This document shows positions 38,763 through 47,715 of a DNA stretch of 64,000 bases, in pieces. The notes beneath the pieces are model-generated. The model saw only the letters and a program-made list of their open reading frames with translations. It did not search any database and was not told the origin of the DNA. The DNA comes from Oscillospiraceae bacterium (GTDB lineage: Bacteria > Bacillota > Clostridia > Oscillospirales > Acutalibacteraceae): assembly GCA_015066175.1 (NCBI GenBank), contig SVOW01000002.1:124001-188000 (forward strand). The letters run 5' to 3'. Both the position numbers and the translations under genes were made by a program. The first letter of the stretch is position 1. The number at the start of each line of letters is the position of its first letter.

Positions 38763-39962
38763 TTATTTGTTTTTATAATCTGAATAAGGTGTACTGATAC
38801 CTGTTACTGTGAAATTTTCAGGTTCGAGTTCAATGCTTTGTCTGTAAATACTCATTACAAGCCCTAATGCAACATAAACTGACAAAGTAGATGAACCGCC
38901 GGCACTCATAAATGGTAGTGTAATACCGATAACAGGAAGAAGTTGAAGGCACATCCCTATATTGATTATGATTTGTGACAACAGCATGAAAGCAATACCA
39001 TAACAAATCATTGTTCCTGGATTATCTTTTGAACGTCTTCCGTTATGAATGATTCTGAAAATGATTACCGTAAATAAAACAAGAAGTCCTAAACAGCCTA
39101 CAAAGCCAAGCTCTTCACCAACAACAGATAAAATCATATCATTTCTGCTTTCAGGAACAATACCATTTTGTGTGAAAGTACCTTTAAAAAGACCATGTCC
39201 GAACAAACCACCGGAGCCAATTGCTTTGATACAGTAATCCTGCTGATAAATAACGTCACCGTATGATTCAGGGAAAAACAGTGCAAGAAAACGCTCTTTC
39301 TGAATTTCAGAGAATATCTTTGTCCAGACAATGGGTATCATCGCAATAACTGCAAGGAAGCCTATTGCAAAATAACGTAAGCGGACATTCGCAACAAACA
39401 TCATACCGATATAAATGATAACAAAAACAAGTGCAGAACCGATATCACCGGTAAAAACAACAAGTCCAACATAAATGAGTGCATGAAGGGTTAAAAATCC
39501 AATGTTTGCAAGCTTGTCTATATCATCAGCTATTAATTCAATGTGAACTGAAAAAGTTACTACAAAGGCGATTTTTACAAGCTCAGACGGTTGAAAATAA
39601 AACGAATCGGTGATTTTAAGCCATGTTTTTGCGTCACTTCGTGCATCCGGACCAACACCAAAGAAAAACAACGATATCATCAGTAACAGAGCAACACCGG
39701 CAATAATCGGCCATATTTTAATAATCAGTTCATAGTCAATCAAGGAAATTATAATTGATATAACAATACCGAGAACAATGGCAATAATCATAGTTTGCGT
39801 ATCACGTGAAATAACCTGATCTTCGGTTAAAGTGTAAATAGTTGCACTATGAACAAGTATAGCACCAAAAGCTGAAGCGATCATACAAAGAAAGAGCGTC
39901 AACCAATCAGTGCGTTTAAAAAAATTCCCTAAATTTTTACGTAAACTTTCCAAAGAAAGCAC
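38763..39962 (-). CDS. rodA: FtsW/RodA/SpoVE family peptidoglycan polymerase, RodA-like
   Basis: FYFQPSELVKIAFVV, FTGDIGSALVF, GSGGLFGHGLFKGTFTQNGIVPESRNDMILSVVGEELGFVG, LPFMSAGGSSTLS. Confidence 0.9.
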   Translation of the reverse strand: MLSLESLRKNLGNFFKRTDWLTLFLCMIASAFGAILVHSATIYTLTEDQVISRDTQTMIIAIVLGIVISIIISLIDYELIIKIWPIIAGVALLLMISLFFFGVGPDARSDAKTWLKITDSFYFQPSELVKIAFVVTFSVHIELIADDIDKLANIGFLTLHALIYVGLVVFTGDIGSALVFVIIYIGMMFVANVRLRYFAIGFLAVIAMIPIVWTKIFSEIQKERFLALFFPESYGDVIYQQDYCIKAIGSGGLFGHGLFKGTFTQNGIVPESRNDMILSVVGEELGFVGCLGLLVLFTVIIFRIIHNGRRSKDNPGTMICYGIAFMLLSQIIINIGMCLQLLPVIGITLPFMSAGGSSTLSVYVALGLVMSIYRQSIELEPENFTVTGISTPYSDYKNK

Positions 39963-40085
39963 CTCTGCATTTTTATTCCATTACATTATACATTTTTTGA
40001 CCATTCAATGCAAGTGATTTTAAATTTTTTACTTAATTATTGACAAAAAATAAGCTCACCATAAACAGGTGAGCAGTATTTTTAC

Positions 40086-40343
40086 TTATCTGAAAAATGC
40101 AATAAGGAAGCAGGAAACGAGTGTCAAAATAAAGAAAACAATTGCAACATATTTTGTAACCTTTACAAGTTTTGCTTCCATAGTGCGTCCCTTGTGTTTG
40201 CCAAAGAAAGTATCTGCACCGCCTGCGATAGCGCCTGAAAGACCTGCTGACTTACTTTCCTGAAGAAGTACAACGATAATAAGGAACAAAGCTAATACAA
40301 TAAGTCCGATAGCCAAAGCTAATTCATAAATTTGCATCTGCAT
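40086..40343 (-). CDS. secG: Preprotein translocase subunit SecG
   Basis: LFLIIVVLLQESKSAGLSGAIAGGADTFFGKHKGRTMEAKLVKVTKYVAIVFF. Confidence 0.94.
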   Translation of the reverse strand: MQMQIYELALAIGLIVLALFLIIVVLLQESKSAGLSGAIAGGADTFFGKHKGRTMEAKLVKVTKYVAIVFFILTLVSCFLIAFFR

Positions 40344-40530
40344 ACCAATAGAACCTCCAAATATTATTTCCGATATATTCTATCATAGTACAACTAAAAA
40401 TGCAAGTGTTTTTATAACTTTTTTCACTATATTTTGTTATTTATTTTCGGTGGATGGTTATTTATAGTTTTTTTGTTAATAATACTGTTACAGTTGAGTT
40501 TAAGCTGCGTTTGTACTTGGCTGTTTAAAG

Positions 40531-40560
40531 CCGATTATGTTGGAGTGCCGACATAATCGG
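40531..40560. repeat. Orphan 10-bp perfect hairpin in secG-tsaE divergent intergenic region
   Basis: CCGATTATGT tggagtgccg ACATAATCGG. Confidence 0.8.
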
Positions 40561-40632
40561 TAATTTTATGATTTTATATTTACTTTTTATTTAAAAGTGG
40601 TATAATAGTAAAAAAGCATTCTGGAGTACATA

Positions 40633-41064
40633 ATGAAAAAATATCATTCTTTTAGTGCATCTGAAACTGAAAAAATAGCATCTGATTTTGCAAAAACACT
40701 CACAGGAAATGAGGTTCTTGCAATGTTCGGTACACTCGGCATGGGGAAGACTGCTTTTGTCAGAGGTCTAGCAAAAGGTCTTGGGAACGATTCGGAAATC
40801 AGCAGTCCGACATTTGCAATTGTGCATGATTATGGCGGAACTCCTCGTTTATATCACTTTGACATGTATAGAATAAGCACCTGGGATGATCTGTATTCAA
40901 CAGGTTTTTTTGATTATCTTGATATGGGTGGTATACTTGCTGTTGAGTGGAGCGAAAACATTGAAAATGCGCTGCCTGAAGGTTACACAAGGATTGTTTT
41001 TGAAAAAGGTCAGGACGAAAACGAGAGGACAATTACTGTTTATTCGCCTGAGGAGGTTAACTGA
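40633..41064 (+). CDS. tsaE: tRNA t6A biosynthesis ATPase TsaE
   Basis: VLAMFGTLGMGKTAFVRGLAKGLG..ISSPTFAIVHDY...LYHFDMYRI. Confidence 0.95.
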   Translation: MKKYHSFSASETEKIASDFAKTLTGNEVLAMFGTLGMGKTAFVRGLAKGLGNDSEISSPTFAIVHDYGGTPRLYHFDMYRISTWDDLYSTGFFDYLDMGGILAVEWSENIENALPEGYTRIVFEKGQDENERTITVYSPEEVN

Positions 41065-41067
41065 TAA

Positions 41068-41751
41068 ATGATAGTGTTAGGTGTGGACAGTTCAGCAACT
41101 GCTGCAAGTGCTGCAATAATTGTTGATGGCAGGTTAGTCAGCGAAGTTTTTTCTGACACAGGGCTTACGCACAGCCAGACATTGCTCCCTATGATAGACA
41201 GTTGTTTAAAAATGGCAGGCGTCAGCGTTGATGAAATCAATATGATTGCAGTAGCTAACGGCCCGGGTTCATTTACTGGAGTAAGAATAGGTATCTCGAC
41301 TGTAAAGGGAATTGCCTTTACAAATAATGTATCTTGTGTGGAAGTTTCCACGCTTGAATGTATGGCGTATAACCAATTAAGTTTTGACGGAATTATTTGT
41401 TCTGTTATGGATGCAAGATGCAATCAGGTTTATACGGCGTTTTTTGAAAGCGTTGATGGTTGTAAAGTTAATCGCTTGTCAGAAGATAATGCTATGTCTA
41501 TTGATGAACTTGGAGATAAAATTGCTGAACTTGATAAAAAAGTAATTTTTGTTGGTGATGGTGCTGATATCTGCTACAACAAACTGAAAGACAGAATTGA
41601 TAATATTTGCATAGCGCAGCTTCACATGAAGAAACAACGAGCATCTTCAGTTGCGATGTGTGGACTTGAAAAGGATAGTAAAAAACCAAAAGATATTACT
41701 GTAAACTACATTCGTTTACCGCAGGCGCAAAGAGAATTATTAAAGAGATAA
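41068..41751 (+). CDS. tsaB: tRNA t6A biosynthesis protein TsaB
   Basis: GVDSSATAASAAIIVDG..HSQTLLPMID...VANGPGSFTGVRIGISTVKG. Confidence 0.95.
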   Translation: MIVLGVDSSATAASAAIIVDGRLVSEVFSDTGLTHSQTLLPMIDSCLKMAGVSVDEINMIAVANGPGSFTGVRIGISTVKGIAFTNNVSCVEVSTLECMAYNQLSFDGIICSVMDARCNQVYTAFFESVDGCKVNRLSEDNAMSIDELGDKIAELDKKVIFVGDGADICYNKLKDRIDNICIAQLHMKKQRASSVAMCGLEKDSKKPKDITVNYIRLPQAQRELLKR

Positions 41752-41768
41752 ATTTTGGAGGTAATATT

Positions 41769-42206
41769 ATGTTAGCAATCGGTTGTGACCATGGTGGTTT
41801 TAAATTAAAAGAAGATATTGTAGCTCACCTTAAGAAAAATGGTGTTGTGTTTAAGGATTTTGGCACATTTGATGAAAACAGTGTTGATTACCCTGATATT
41901 GCAAGCGCTGTTTGTGAAAGTATTATTGCCGGAGAGTGCGTAAACGGCATTTTGGTTTGCGGCACAGGTATTGGTATTTCAATTGCTGCAAATAAACACA
42001 AAGGTATCCGTGCTGCTGTATGCTCAGATGAATTTTCAACAAAATTTACAAGACTTCATAATGACGCAAATGTTCTTTGTCTTGGTGGCAGAGTTGTTGG
42101 CCCCGGAATTGCGTGCGAACTTGTTGATATATTTTTGAACACAGAGTTCGAAGGCGGCAGACATGCAGTGCGTGTTCAGAAAATCCACGATATAGAAAAT
42201 AAATAA
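41769..42206 (+). CDS. rpiB: Ribose 5-phosphate isomerase B
   Basis: IGCDHGGFKLKEDIVAHL...GILVCGTGIGISIAANKHKGIRAA..NDANVLCLGGRVVG. Confidence 0.96.
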   Translation: MLAIGCDHGGFKLKEDIVAHLKKNGVVFKDFGTFDENSVDYPDIASAVCESIIAGECVNGILVCGTGIGISIAANKHKGIRAAVCSDEFSTKFTRLHNDANVLCLGGRVVGPGIACELVDIFLNTEFEGGRHAVRVQKIHDIENK

Positions 42207-42224
42207 TTTTATATCATAAAAAAT

Positions 42225-42273
42225 AACCTTCCTGAATATATTTAACACAAAGATGTTAAATATCAGGGAGGTT
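42225..42273 (+). promoter_or_regulatory. Long hairpin overlapping the spoIIM Shine-Dalgarno (terminator or translational control element)
   Basis: AACCTTCCTG(aat)ATATTTAACA caaaga TGTTAAATATCAGGGAGGTT followed by TTTATTTT. Confidence 0.7.
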
Positions 42274-42279
42274 TTTATT

Positions 42280-42924
42280 TTGGATGTTAAATTAATAAGA
42301 TTGCGTCGTAAAAAGAAAGCATATGTTGGCGGAATTGTAGTACAAGCAAGCAGGCATATTGTAATATTGATTTTATTTGCTGTTCTTTTTATGGGGCTTT
42401 TATCCGGCAATCTGATTGTAAAAAGTAACGAAAATATATATAATAAAATTTTTCAACTGTTTAATGATTATATCCTTTCATCTTCAGGACAGGCATTTAT
42501 TAAGACTTTTTTCACACAAAGTGTTTATAATGTAGTTTTGATTTTTATTATGTCTGTTTTGGGGCTTTGTGCGGTTGGTTTTCCGCTACCGGTGCTTATA
42601 ACTTTTATGAAAGGAGTAAGCATAGGTGCACTCAGTTCATTTTTGTATACACATTACACACTGAAAGGTTTCGGTTTTTGCATGTTAGCGTTTTTTCCTG
42701 TGCAGATATTATATTGCTTGATTTTGCTCCGTGCAGGAAAAGAATGTTTCAATATGTCAATTAATATTTTGCGATATATAGCTGGAAATAAACAGAAAAA
42801 TGATGAAGATCTCAGTTTAAAACTATATTTATTGCGAAGCTTGATTTTATTGATTTTTGTTATTCTTGTATCTCTGATTTCTACAACAATAACAGTGTAT
42901 ATAAATCCGTTATTTAATTTTTAA
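42280..42924 (+). CDS. spoIIM: Stage II sporulation protein M
   Basis: SpoIIM-like polytopic protein; KGVSIGALSSFLY motif region; TTG start 42280 preceded by GGGAGG (ATG 42253 alternative lies in hairpin). Confidence 0.8.
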   Translation: MDVKLIRLRRKKKAYVGGIVVQASRHIVILILFAVLFMGLLSGNLIVKSNENIYNKIFQLFNDYILSSSGQAFIKTFFTQSVYNVVLIFIMSVLGLCAVGFPLPVLITFMKGVSIGALSSFLYTHYTLKGFGFCMLAFFPVQILYCLILLRAGKECFNMSINILRYIAGNKQKNDEDLSLKLYLLRSLILLIFVILVSLISTTITVYINPLFNF

Positions 42925-43913
42925 TCTTCGGTTGATTCGGCAAAACCATTCAACGGATTTAAATTCACTGCGTTTTTTAGTTGTTCATCGGCAACATGAG
43001 TATAAATCTGAGTTGTTGAAAGATTTTCGTGTCCCAAAATTTCTTTTAAGAGCAACACATCAACATCACCATATTGATACATTAAAGTTGCTGCTGTATG
43101 TCGGAGCTTATGAGTGGAAAAGCCAAGATTGCTCAAGCCTGATTTGTCAAGAGCGGTTTCGACAATATTCTGTACACTTCTTCTGCTGATGCGTTGTTTG
43201 TTTCTGCTGATAAACACAGCATTACGGTCTTTTACTCCATCAACAGGCCGTACTTTCAGATAATTATTAAGTGCTGCGACGCAAGATGAATTAAGATAAA
43301 TTTTTCTTTCTTTATCACCCTTACCGGTAACAGTGATTGTGTTGTCGTCATGTATATCCTGCAGGTTCAAAGTTACTAATTCAGCAAGACGCAGACCACA
43401 ATTCAAGAATAAAGTAAGTATGCAGAAATCTCTTTCTTTGTTTGGATTTGAATCGTTATAAACGCAGTTGAGTAACATTCTGCTTTGTTCGAGTGATAAA
43501 TATTTAGGTAGAGTTTTCTTAAGTTTTGGTGCCTCAAGTTCTACAAAGGGATTTTCTTTTATAACAAGTTCTCTTGTGGCAAGATATTTGAAAAAAGATT
43601 TAAGTGAAGTGACTTTTCGTGCACGGGCGGTAGAATCGTTGTTTCGTTCGTTTTTACAATACAACAAAAATTCATATCCATCATTCAATGTGACTTTAGA
43701 TAATAGTTTTTCATCAATATCCGAGATATCAATTTCTTCAAAAACTGTATTTTTATCAACAAGCTTTTTACTGACTTTAAGAAAGCGAAGAAAAGTACGC
43801 AAATCAGATGCATACTCAAGTACAGTAAGCGATGATTTGTTTTTCACAACTTCAAGATATGTGAGAAATTTTTTTAATAAATAGGGGAGTTGTGCAATAT
43901 CTTCTCTTCTCAT
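42921..43913 (-). CDS. Tyrosine recombinase/integrase, XerC/XerD type
   Basis: FLNCGLRLAELVTLNLQDI, STHKLRHTAATLMYQYG, LLKEILGHENLSTTQIYTHV. Confidence 0.93.
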   Translation of the reverse strand: MRREDIAQLPYLLKKFLTYLEVVKNKSSLTVLEYASDLRTFLRFLKVSKKLVDKNTVFEEIDISDIDEKLLSKVTLNDGYEFLLYCKNERNNDSTARARKVTSLKSFFKYLATRELVIKENPFVELEAPKLKKTLPKYLSLEQSRMLLNCVYNDSNPNKERDFCILTLFLNCGLRLAELVTLNLQDIHDDNTITVTGKGDKERKIYLNSSCVAALNNYLKVRPVDGVKDRNAVFISRNKQRISRRSVQNIVETALDKSGLSNLGFSTHKLRHTAATLMYQYGDVDVLLLKEILGHENLSTTQIYTHVADEQLKNAVNLNPLNGFAESTED

Positions 43914-43928
43914 ACTTTCCTCCTGATT

Positions 43929-44690
43929 TTATAAATTAAAAAGTTCTTTTGTGTTGTTACGGGCGGTTTTAACGACTGTGTCGTAGCTAATCCCTTTTAT
44001 CTCTGCGATTTTAAGTGCAGTATATTCAATCATATCTGATTGGCAACGTTTGCCTCTGAAAGGTACAGGACTCATATATGGTGCATCTGTTTCAAGTAAG
44101 ATTCTTTCCATTGGTACGAGTTTTGCAACCTCTACTGGTTTAACAGCGTTTTTGAAAGTTACTGCACCTCCAAGACCGATGTACATACCCAATTTTATCG
44201 TTTCTTTTGCAAGTTCAACACTGCCTGAAAAACAATGAACAACGCCTTTTGGTTTGTATTTACGAAGAATTTTATATGTTTCTTCATGTGCTTCTCTGTC
44301 ATGAACAATTATTGGAATGTCGAGTTCTTTTGCAATTTTAACCTGACGCTCAAACATTTCAATTTGTTTTTCTCGAGGGGAGAAGTCATAGTGAAAATCA
44401 AGACCGATTTCACCTAAAGCGACTACTTTTCTTTCATCGAGTAATTTTAAAATTGCTGCAAATTCTTCATCATTCACGTCTTCTGCTTCATGAGGATGTA
44501 CACCAACTGCAGCGTAAATATTTTCATATTTTTTTGCAAGTTCAACGCTCGCTGACGATGATTTAAAATCACAGCCGCAATTTATAATACCGCAGACTTT
44601 ATCTGAAAACAGACCGTCAAGCACTTCCCGACGGTCTGTTTCAAATTTTTCATCATCATAATGAGCGTGAGAATCAAAAATCTTTTCCAT
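43929..44690 (-). CDS. tatD: TatD family hydrolase
   Basis: FDSHAHYDDEKF, AVGVHPHEA, ALGEIGLDFHYD, VHCFSGS, LLETDAPYMSPVPFRGKRC. Confidence 0.95.
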   Translation of the reverse strand: MEKIFDSHAHYDDEKFETDRREVLDGLFSDKVCGIINCGCDFKSSSASVELAKKYENIYAAVGVHPHEAEDVNDEEFAAILKLLDERKVVALGEIGLDFHYDFSPREKQIEMFERQVKIAKELDIPIIVHDREAHEETYKILRKYKPKGVVHCFSGSVELAKETIKLGMYIGLGGAVTFKNAVKPVEVAKLVPMERILLETDAPYMSPVPFRGKRCQSDMIEYTALKIAEIKGISYDTVVKTARNNTKELFNL

Positions 44691-44709
44691 AATTCTCACC
44701 TGAATTTAA

Positions 44710-46638
44710 TTATCTTATTTTTGCACCTACAGGCATATCATCAACAAAAATAACTTTAACGTCATTTTCGCCGCAATCAGCTGCAAGTATCATACCGTTG
44801 CTTTCAACTCCACAGAGTGTGGCAGGCTTCAGGTTGGAAACGACAATTACGTTGTGACCTATAAGCTCATCAGGTTTATACCAGAGAGCAATGCCAGAAG
44901 CAACTGTTCTGGGGTTTGCAGTGCCATCGTCAAGAGTGAGTTTAAGGAGTTTTTTAGCCTTTTTAACGGGTTCACATTCTACAATTTTAGCAACTCTCAA
45001 ATCAACTTTTGCAAAATCTTCAATACCGATTTTAGCAATGCCGTCAAGAACTAATTTTTCTTCTTCTTGTGTTGCTTTGTTTTTTTCTTCTATTTCTGCA
45101 AGCATTTTTTCTGCATCTATTCTGTTGAAAAGAGGGGAAGGTGCGGTAACTTTATTGCCGATTTCAAGTGCACCAAATGACTTTATTGTGTCATATCCTG
45201 TTGCCACTGTATTAAGCTGTGCAAAAATCTTTTCAGAAGTATCCGGCATAAAGGGCGAAAGAAGTACAGCTGTAAATCTGATGCTTTCAAGAAGATTATA
45301 AAGAACAGTTGCAAGTCTGTCTTTCTTTTCTTCGACTTTTGCAAGTGCCCAGGGCATTGTTTCGTCGATATACTTGTTACTTCTCTTTGCAAGTGACATA
45401 ATAGTATCAAGTGCATCGCTGATTTTGTATTGTGCAATCAGATCTTCCACTTTGCCGATAGTTGAAGTAGCTAATTCAATAAGCTCGTCATCAACATCTT
45501 CTTTGACTTCAGGGTTAGAAATAACACCATCAAAATATTTATTTGTCATTGCGATTGTTCTGTTTACAAGGTTACCGAGAGTGTTTGCAAGGTCAGAGTT
45601 ATAACGTTCAATGATTGTTTCATATGTGATTGAACCATCAGAAGTATAAGGCATTTCTGAAAGAAGATAATATCTTACTGCATCAACACCAAGGAGTTCA
45701 ACAAGGTCGTCTGCATAAATAACATTACCACGGCTTTTCGACATTTTGTCTGTACCGAAAAGAAGCCACGGATGACCAAATACCTGTTTCGGAAGAGGCT
45801 CACCAAGTGCCATAAGCATAATGGGCCAGTAAATAGTATGGAAACGCACAATATCCTTACCGATAATGTGAACATCTGCGGGCCAGTATTTTTTGTATTT
45901 ATCATCGCTTCCATCAGGGTCATAGCCTAACGCAGTGATATAGTTTGAAAGTGCATCAATCCATACGTAAACAACGTGTTTGTCATCAAAATCAACAGGA
46001 ATACCCCATTTGAAAGATGTTCTTGAAACGCAAAGGTCTTGAAGCCCGGGCTTGATAAAGTTGTTGAGCATTTCTTTCTTTCTGCTTTCAGGGAAAATGA
46101 AATTATCATTCTGCTCAATGTATTCTTCAAGCTGTTTCTGATATTTTGAAAGACGAAGGAAATAAGCTTCTTCTTTTGCTTTGGTAACTTCTCTGCCACA
46201 GTCAGGACATTTACCATCAACAAGCTGTGATTCGGTCCAGAAAGATTCGCAGGGGGTGCAGTATAAGCCTTCGTATTCGCTTTTATAAATATCGCCCTGT
46301 TCATAAAGCTTTTTGAAAATCTTCTGAACAGTTTTTTCATGGTAATCATCAGTAGTTCTGATAAAATGGTCGTAAGTAGTGTTAAGTAAATCGCAGATAC
46401 CTTTGATTTCGCCGGCAACTTTATCAACGTATTCTTTTGGAGTTACGTTTGCTGCCTTTGCGTATTCTTCAATTTTCTGACCATGTTCATCAGTACCGGT
46501 GAGGAAAAATACATCATAACCCTGCATTCGTTTGAATCTTGCGAGTGCATCGGTAAGAACAATTTCGTAACTGTTGCCGATGTGCGGCTTTCTGGATGTG
46601 TAGGCAATTGCCGTTGTGATGTAAAATTTTTCTCTCAT
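44710..46638 (-). CDS. metG: Methionine--tRNA ligase with C-terminal tRNA-binding domain
   Basis: TTAIAYTSRKPHIGNSYE, LTGTDEHGQKIEE, DKMSKSRGNVI, C-terminal DLRVAKIVECEPVKKAKKLLKLTLD. Confidence 0.97.
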   Translation of the reverse strand: MREKFYITTAIAYTSRKPHIGNSYEIVLTDALARFKRMQGYDVFFLTGTDEHGQKIEEYAKAANVTPKEYVDKVAGEIKGICDLLNTTYDHFIRTTDDYHEKTVQKIFKKLYEQGDIYKSEYEGLYCTPCESFWTESQLVDGKCPDCGREVTKAKEEAYFLRLSKYQKQLEEYIEQNDNFIFPESRKKEMLNNFIKPGLQDLCVSRTSFKWGIPVDFDDKHVVYVWIDALSNYITALGYDPDGSDDKYKKYWPADVHIIGKDIVRFHTIYWPIMLMALGEPLPKQVFGHPWLLFGTDKMSKSRGNVIYADDLVELLGVDAVRYYLLSEMPYTSDGSITYETIIERYNSDLANTLGNLVNRTIAMTNKYFDGVISNPEVKEDVDDELIELATSTIGKVEDLIAQYKISDALDTIMSLAKRSNKYIDETMPWALAKVEEKKDRLATVLYNLLESIRFTAVLLSPFMPDTSEKIFAQLNTVATGYDTIKSFGALEIGNKVTAPSPLFNRIDAEKMLAEIEEKNKATQEEEKLVLDGIAKIGIEDFAKVDLRVAKIVECEPVKKAKKLLKLTLDDGTANPRTVASGIALWYKPDELIGHNVIVVSNLKPATLCGVESNGMILAADCGENDVKVIFVDDMPVGAKIR

Positions 46639-46670
46639 AATAATTTTCCTTTCTGTATAAATGCTAAAAA

Positions 46671-46698
46671 CAAAGTGCCTTATCTAAAGGCACCTTGT
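46671..46698 (-). terminator. Hairpin/terminator downstream of SH3-domain gene
   Basis: CAAAGTGCCTT atct AAGGCACCTTG. Confidence 0.65.
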
Positions 46699-46710
46699 TA
46701 AGAATTTCTA

Positions 46711-47607
46711 TTAACCCCAACTTACAAAAGTAAGGTTTTCATTGGGAACCCAACCTTCACCATAAGCATTTCTGACTTTACTGTATGAACCGCTGACTCC
46801 AATAACCTGAACGCTGTCACCCGACATAAGATATAAAATCTGTGTTGAAGTTGTATCGGGATTTGCTCTGGCGAAAATAACATCACTGCTTTTGATTTTG
46901 CAGTTCATTACTGTGCCTGCAGGTTTTGATTTGAATGCTTCAACTGCTTCAGCGTAGTTTGAAATATCAGTATCAACCTGTGTGGGTGCTTCAGTTGTTG
47001 CTTCTTCAGGTTTTGTTGTTGTTTCGGCTTCAGTAGTGGTTTCAGGAGCACCGGTTGTTGATTCTTCCTGACCCACAACCTGAAGATATTTAAGGTTAAC
47101 CCATCCGTTTTCGTCAAGGTTTGCAGTCTTGCACCATTTGCCGTCTGAACTGAGTTTATCGATAACAACTGTTTCGCCATCCATCAATAAACGGAAACCG
47201 GGTAAATCCTGTTTAGGTTCTTTTCTGAGATTGATGCCGGTGCCATCCTGTGTTTTTACAACGCATTTTGTACCGGGCTTGAATTTAACTTCATTCTCAG
47301 CTTTCTTAGTGGTGGATTCTTCTTTTACTGTATTGCTTTCAGTGATAGTGGTTGAAGGTGCTTCAGTTTCTTTTTCTGCTGATTTCAAACGTATAAAAGA
47401 TGAAAGTTTTATTATTCCGAAAACAAGACCAACTACAACAGCTGCGATTATAACAAAAACACAAAATGCTCTGAAAATTCTGCCGAATTTCTGTTTAGCA
47501 GAGCCGATTTTTCTCTTTTTGTAAGCTTCGCTACCGGGTGAATAGTAGTTATCTTTATATTTGCCGTATTCATTTTTATAGTAATTGTAATCATTTCTGT
47601 TAGCCAT
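46711..47607 (-). CDS. Membrane-anchored protein with two SH3b-like domains
   Basis: TM VFVIIAAVVVGLVFGII; T/E-rich linkers; GTGINLRKEPKQDLPGFRLLMDGETVVIDKL and DVIFARANPDTTSTQILYLMSGDSVQVIGV. Confidence 0.8.
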   Translation of the reverse strand: MANRNDYNYYKNEYGKYKDNYYSPGSEAYKKRKIGSAKQKFGRIFRAFCVFVIIAAVVVGLVFGIIKLSSFIRLKSAEKETEAPSTTITESNTVKEESTTKKAENEVKFKPGTKCVVKTQDGTGINLRKEPKQDLPGFRLLMDGETVVIDKLSSDGKWCKTANLDENGWVNLKYLQVVGQEESTTGAPETTTEAETTTKPEEATTEAPTQVDTDISNYAEAVEAFKSKPAGTVMNCKIKSSDVIFARANPDTTSTQILYLMSGDSVQVIGVSGSYSKVRNAYGEGWVPNENLTFVSWG

Positions 47608-47715
47608 ATATATATAACCTCACTTAAAATTATAGGTAAATACATCATAATTATACAATGATATTCTGCCGTAGTCAAGAAGAAAAAACGAAATTTTGAG
47701 ATATATTGTCGATAA

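Noticed and set aside
42036-42410. Minus-strand ORF across rpiB/spoIIM junction
   Set aside because: Opposite two conserved genes and a hairpin; no initiation signal.
42921-43913. Integrase as evidence of a prophage or integrative element
   Set aside because: No phage, conjugation or excision genes nearby; a Xer recombinase near spoIIM matches a housekeeping context known from Firmicutes.
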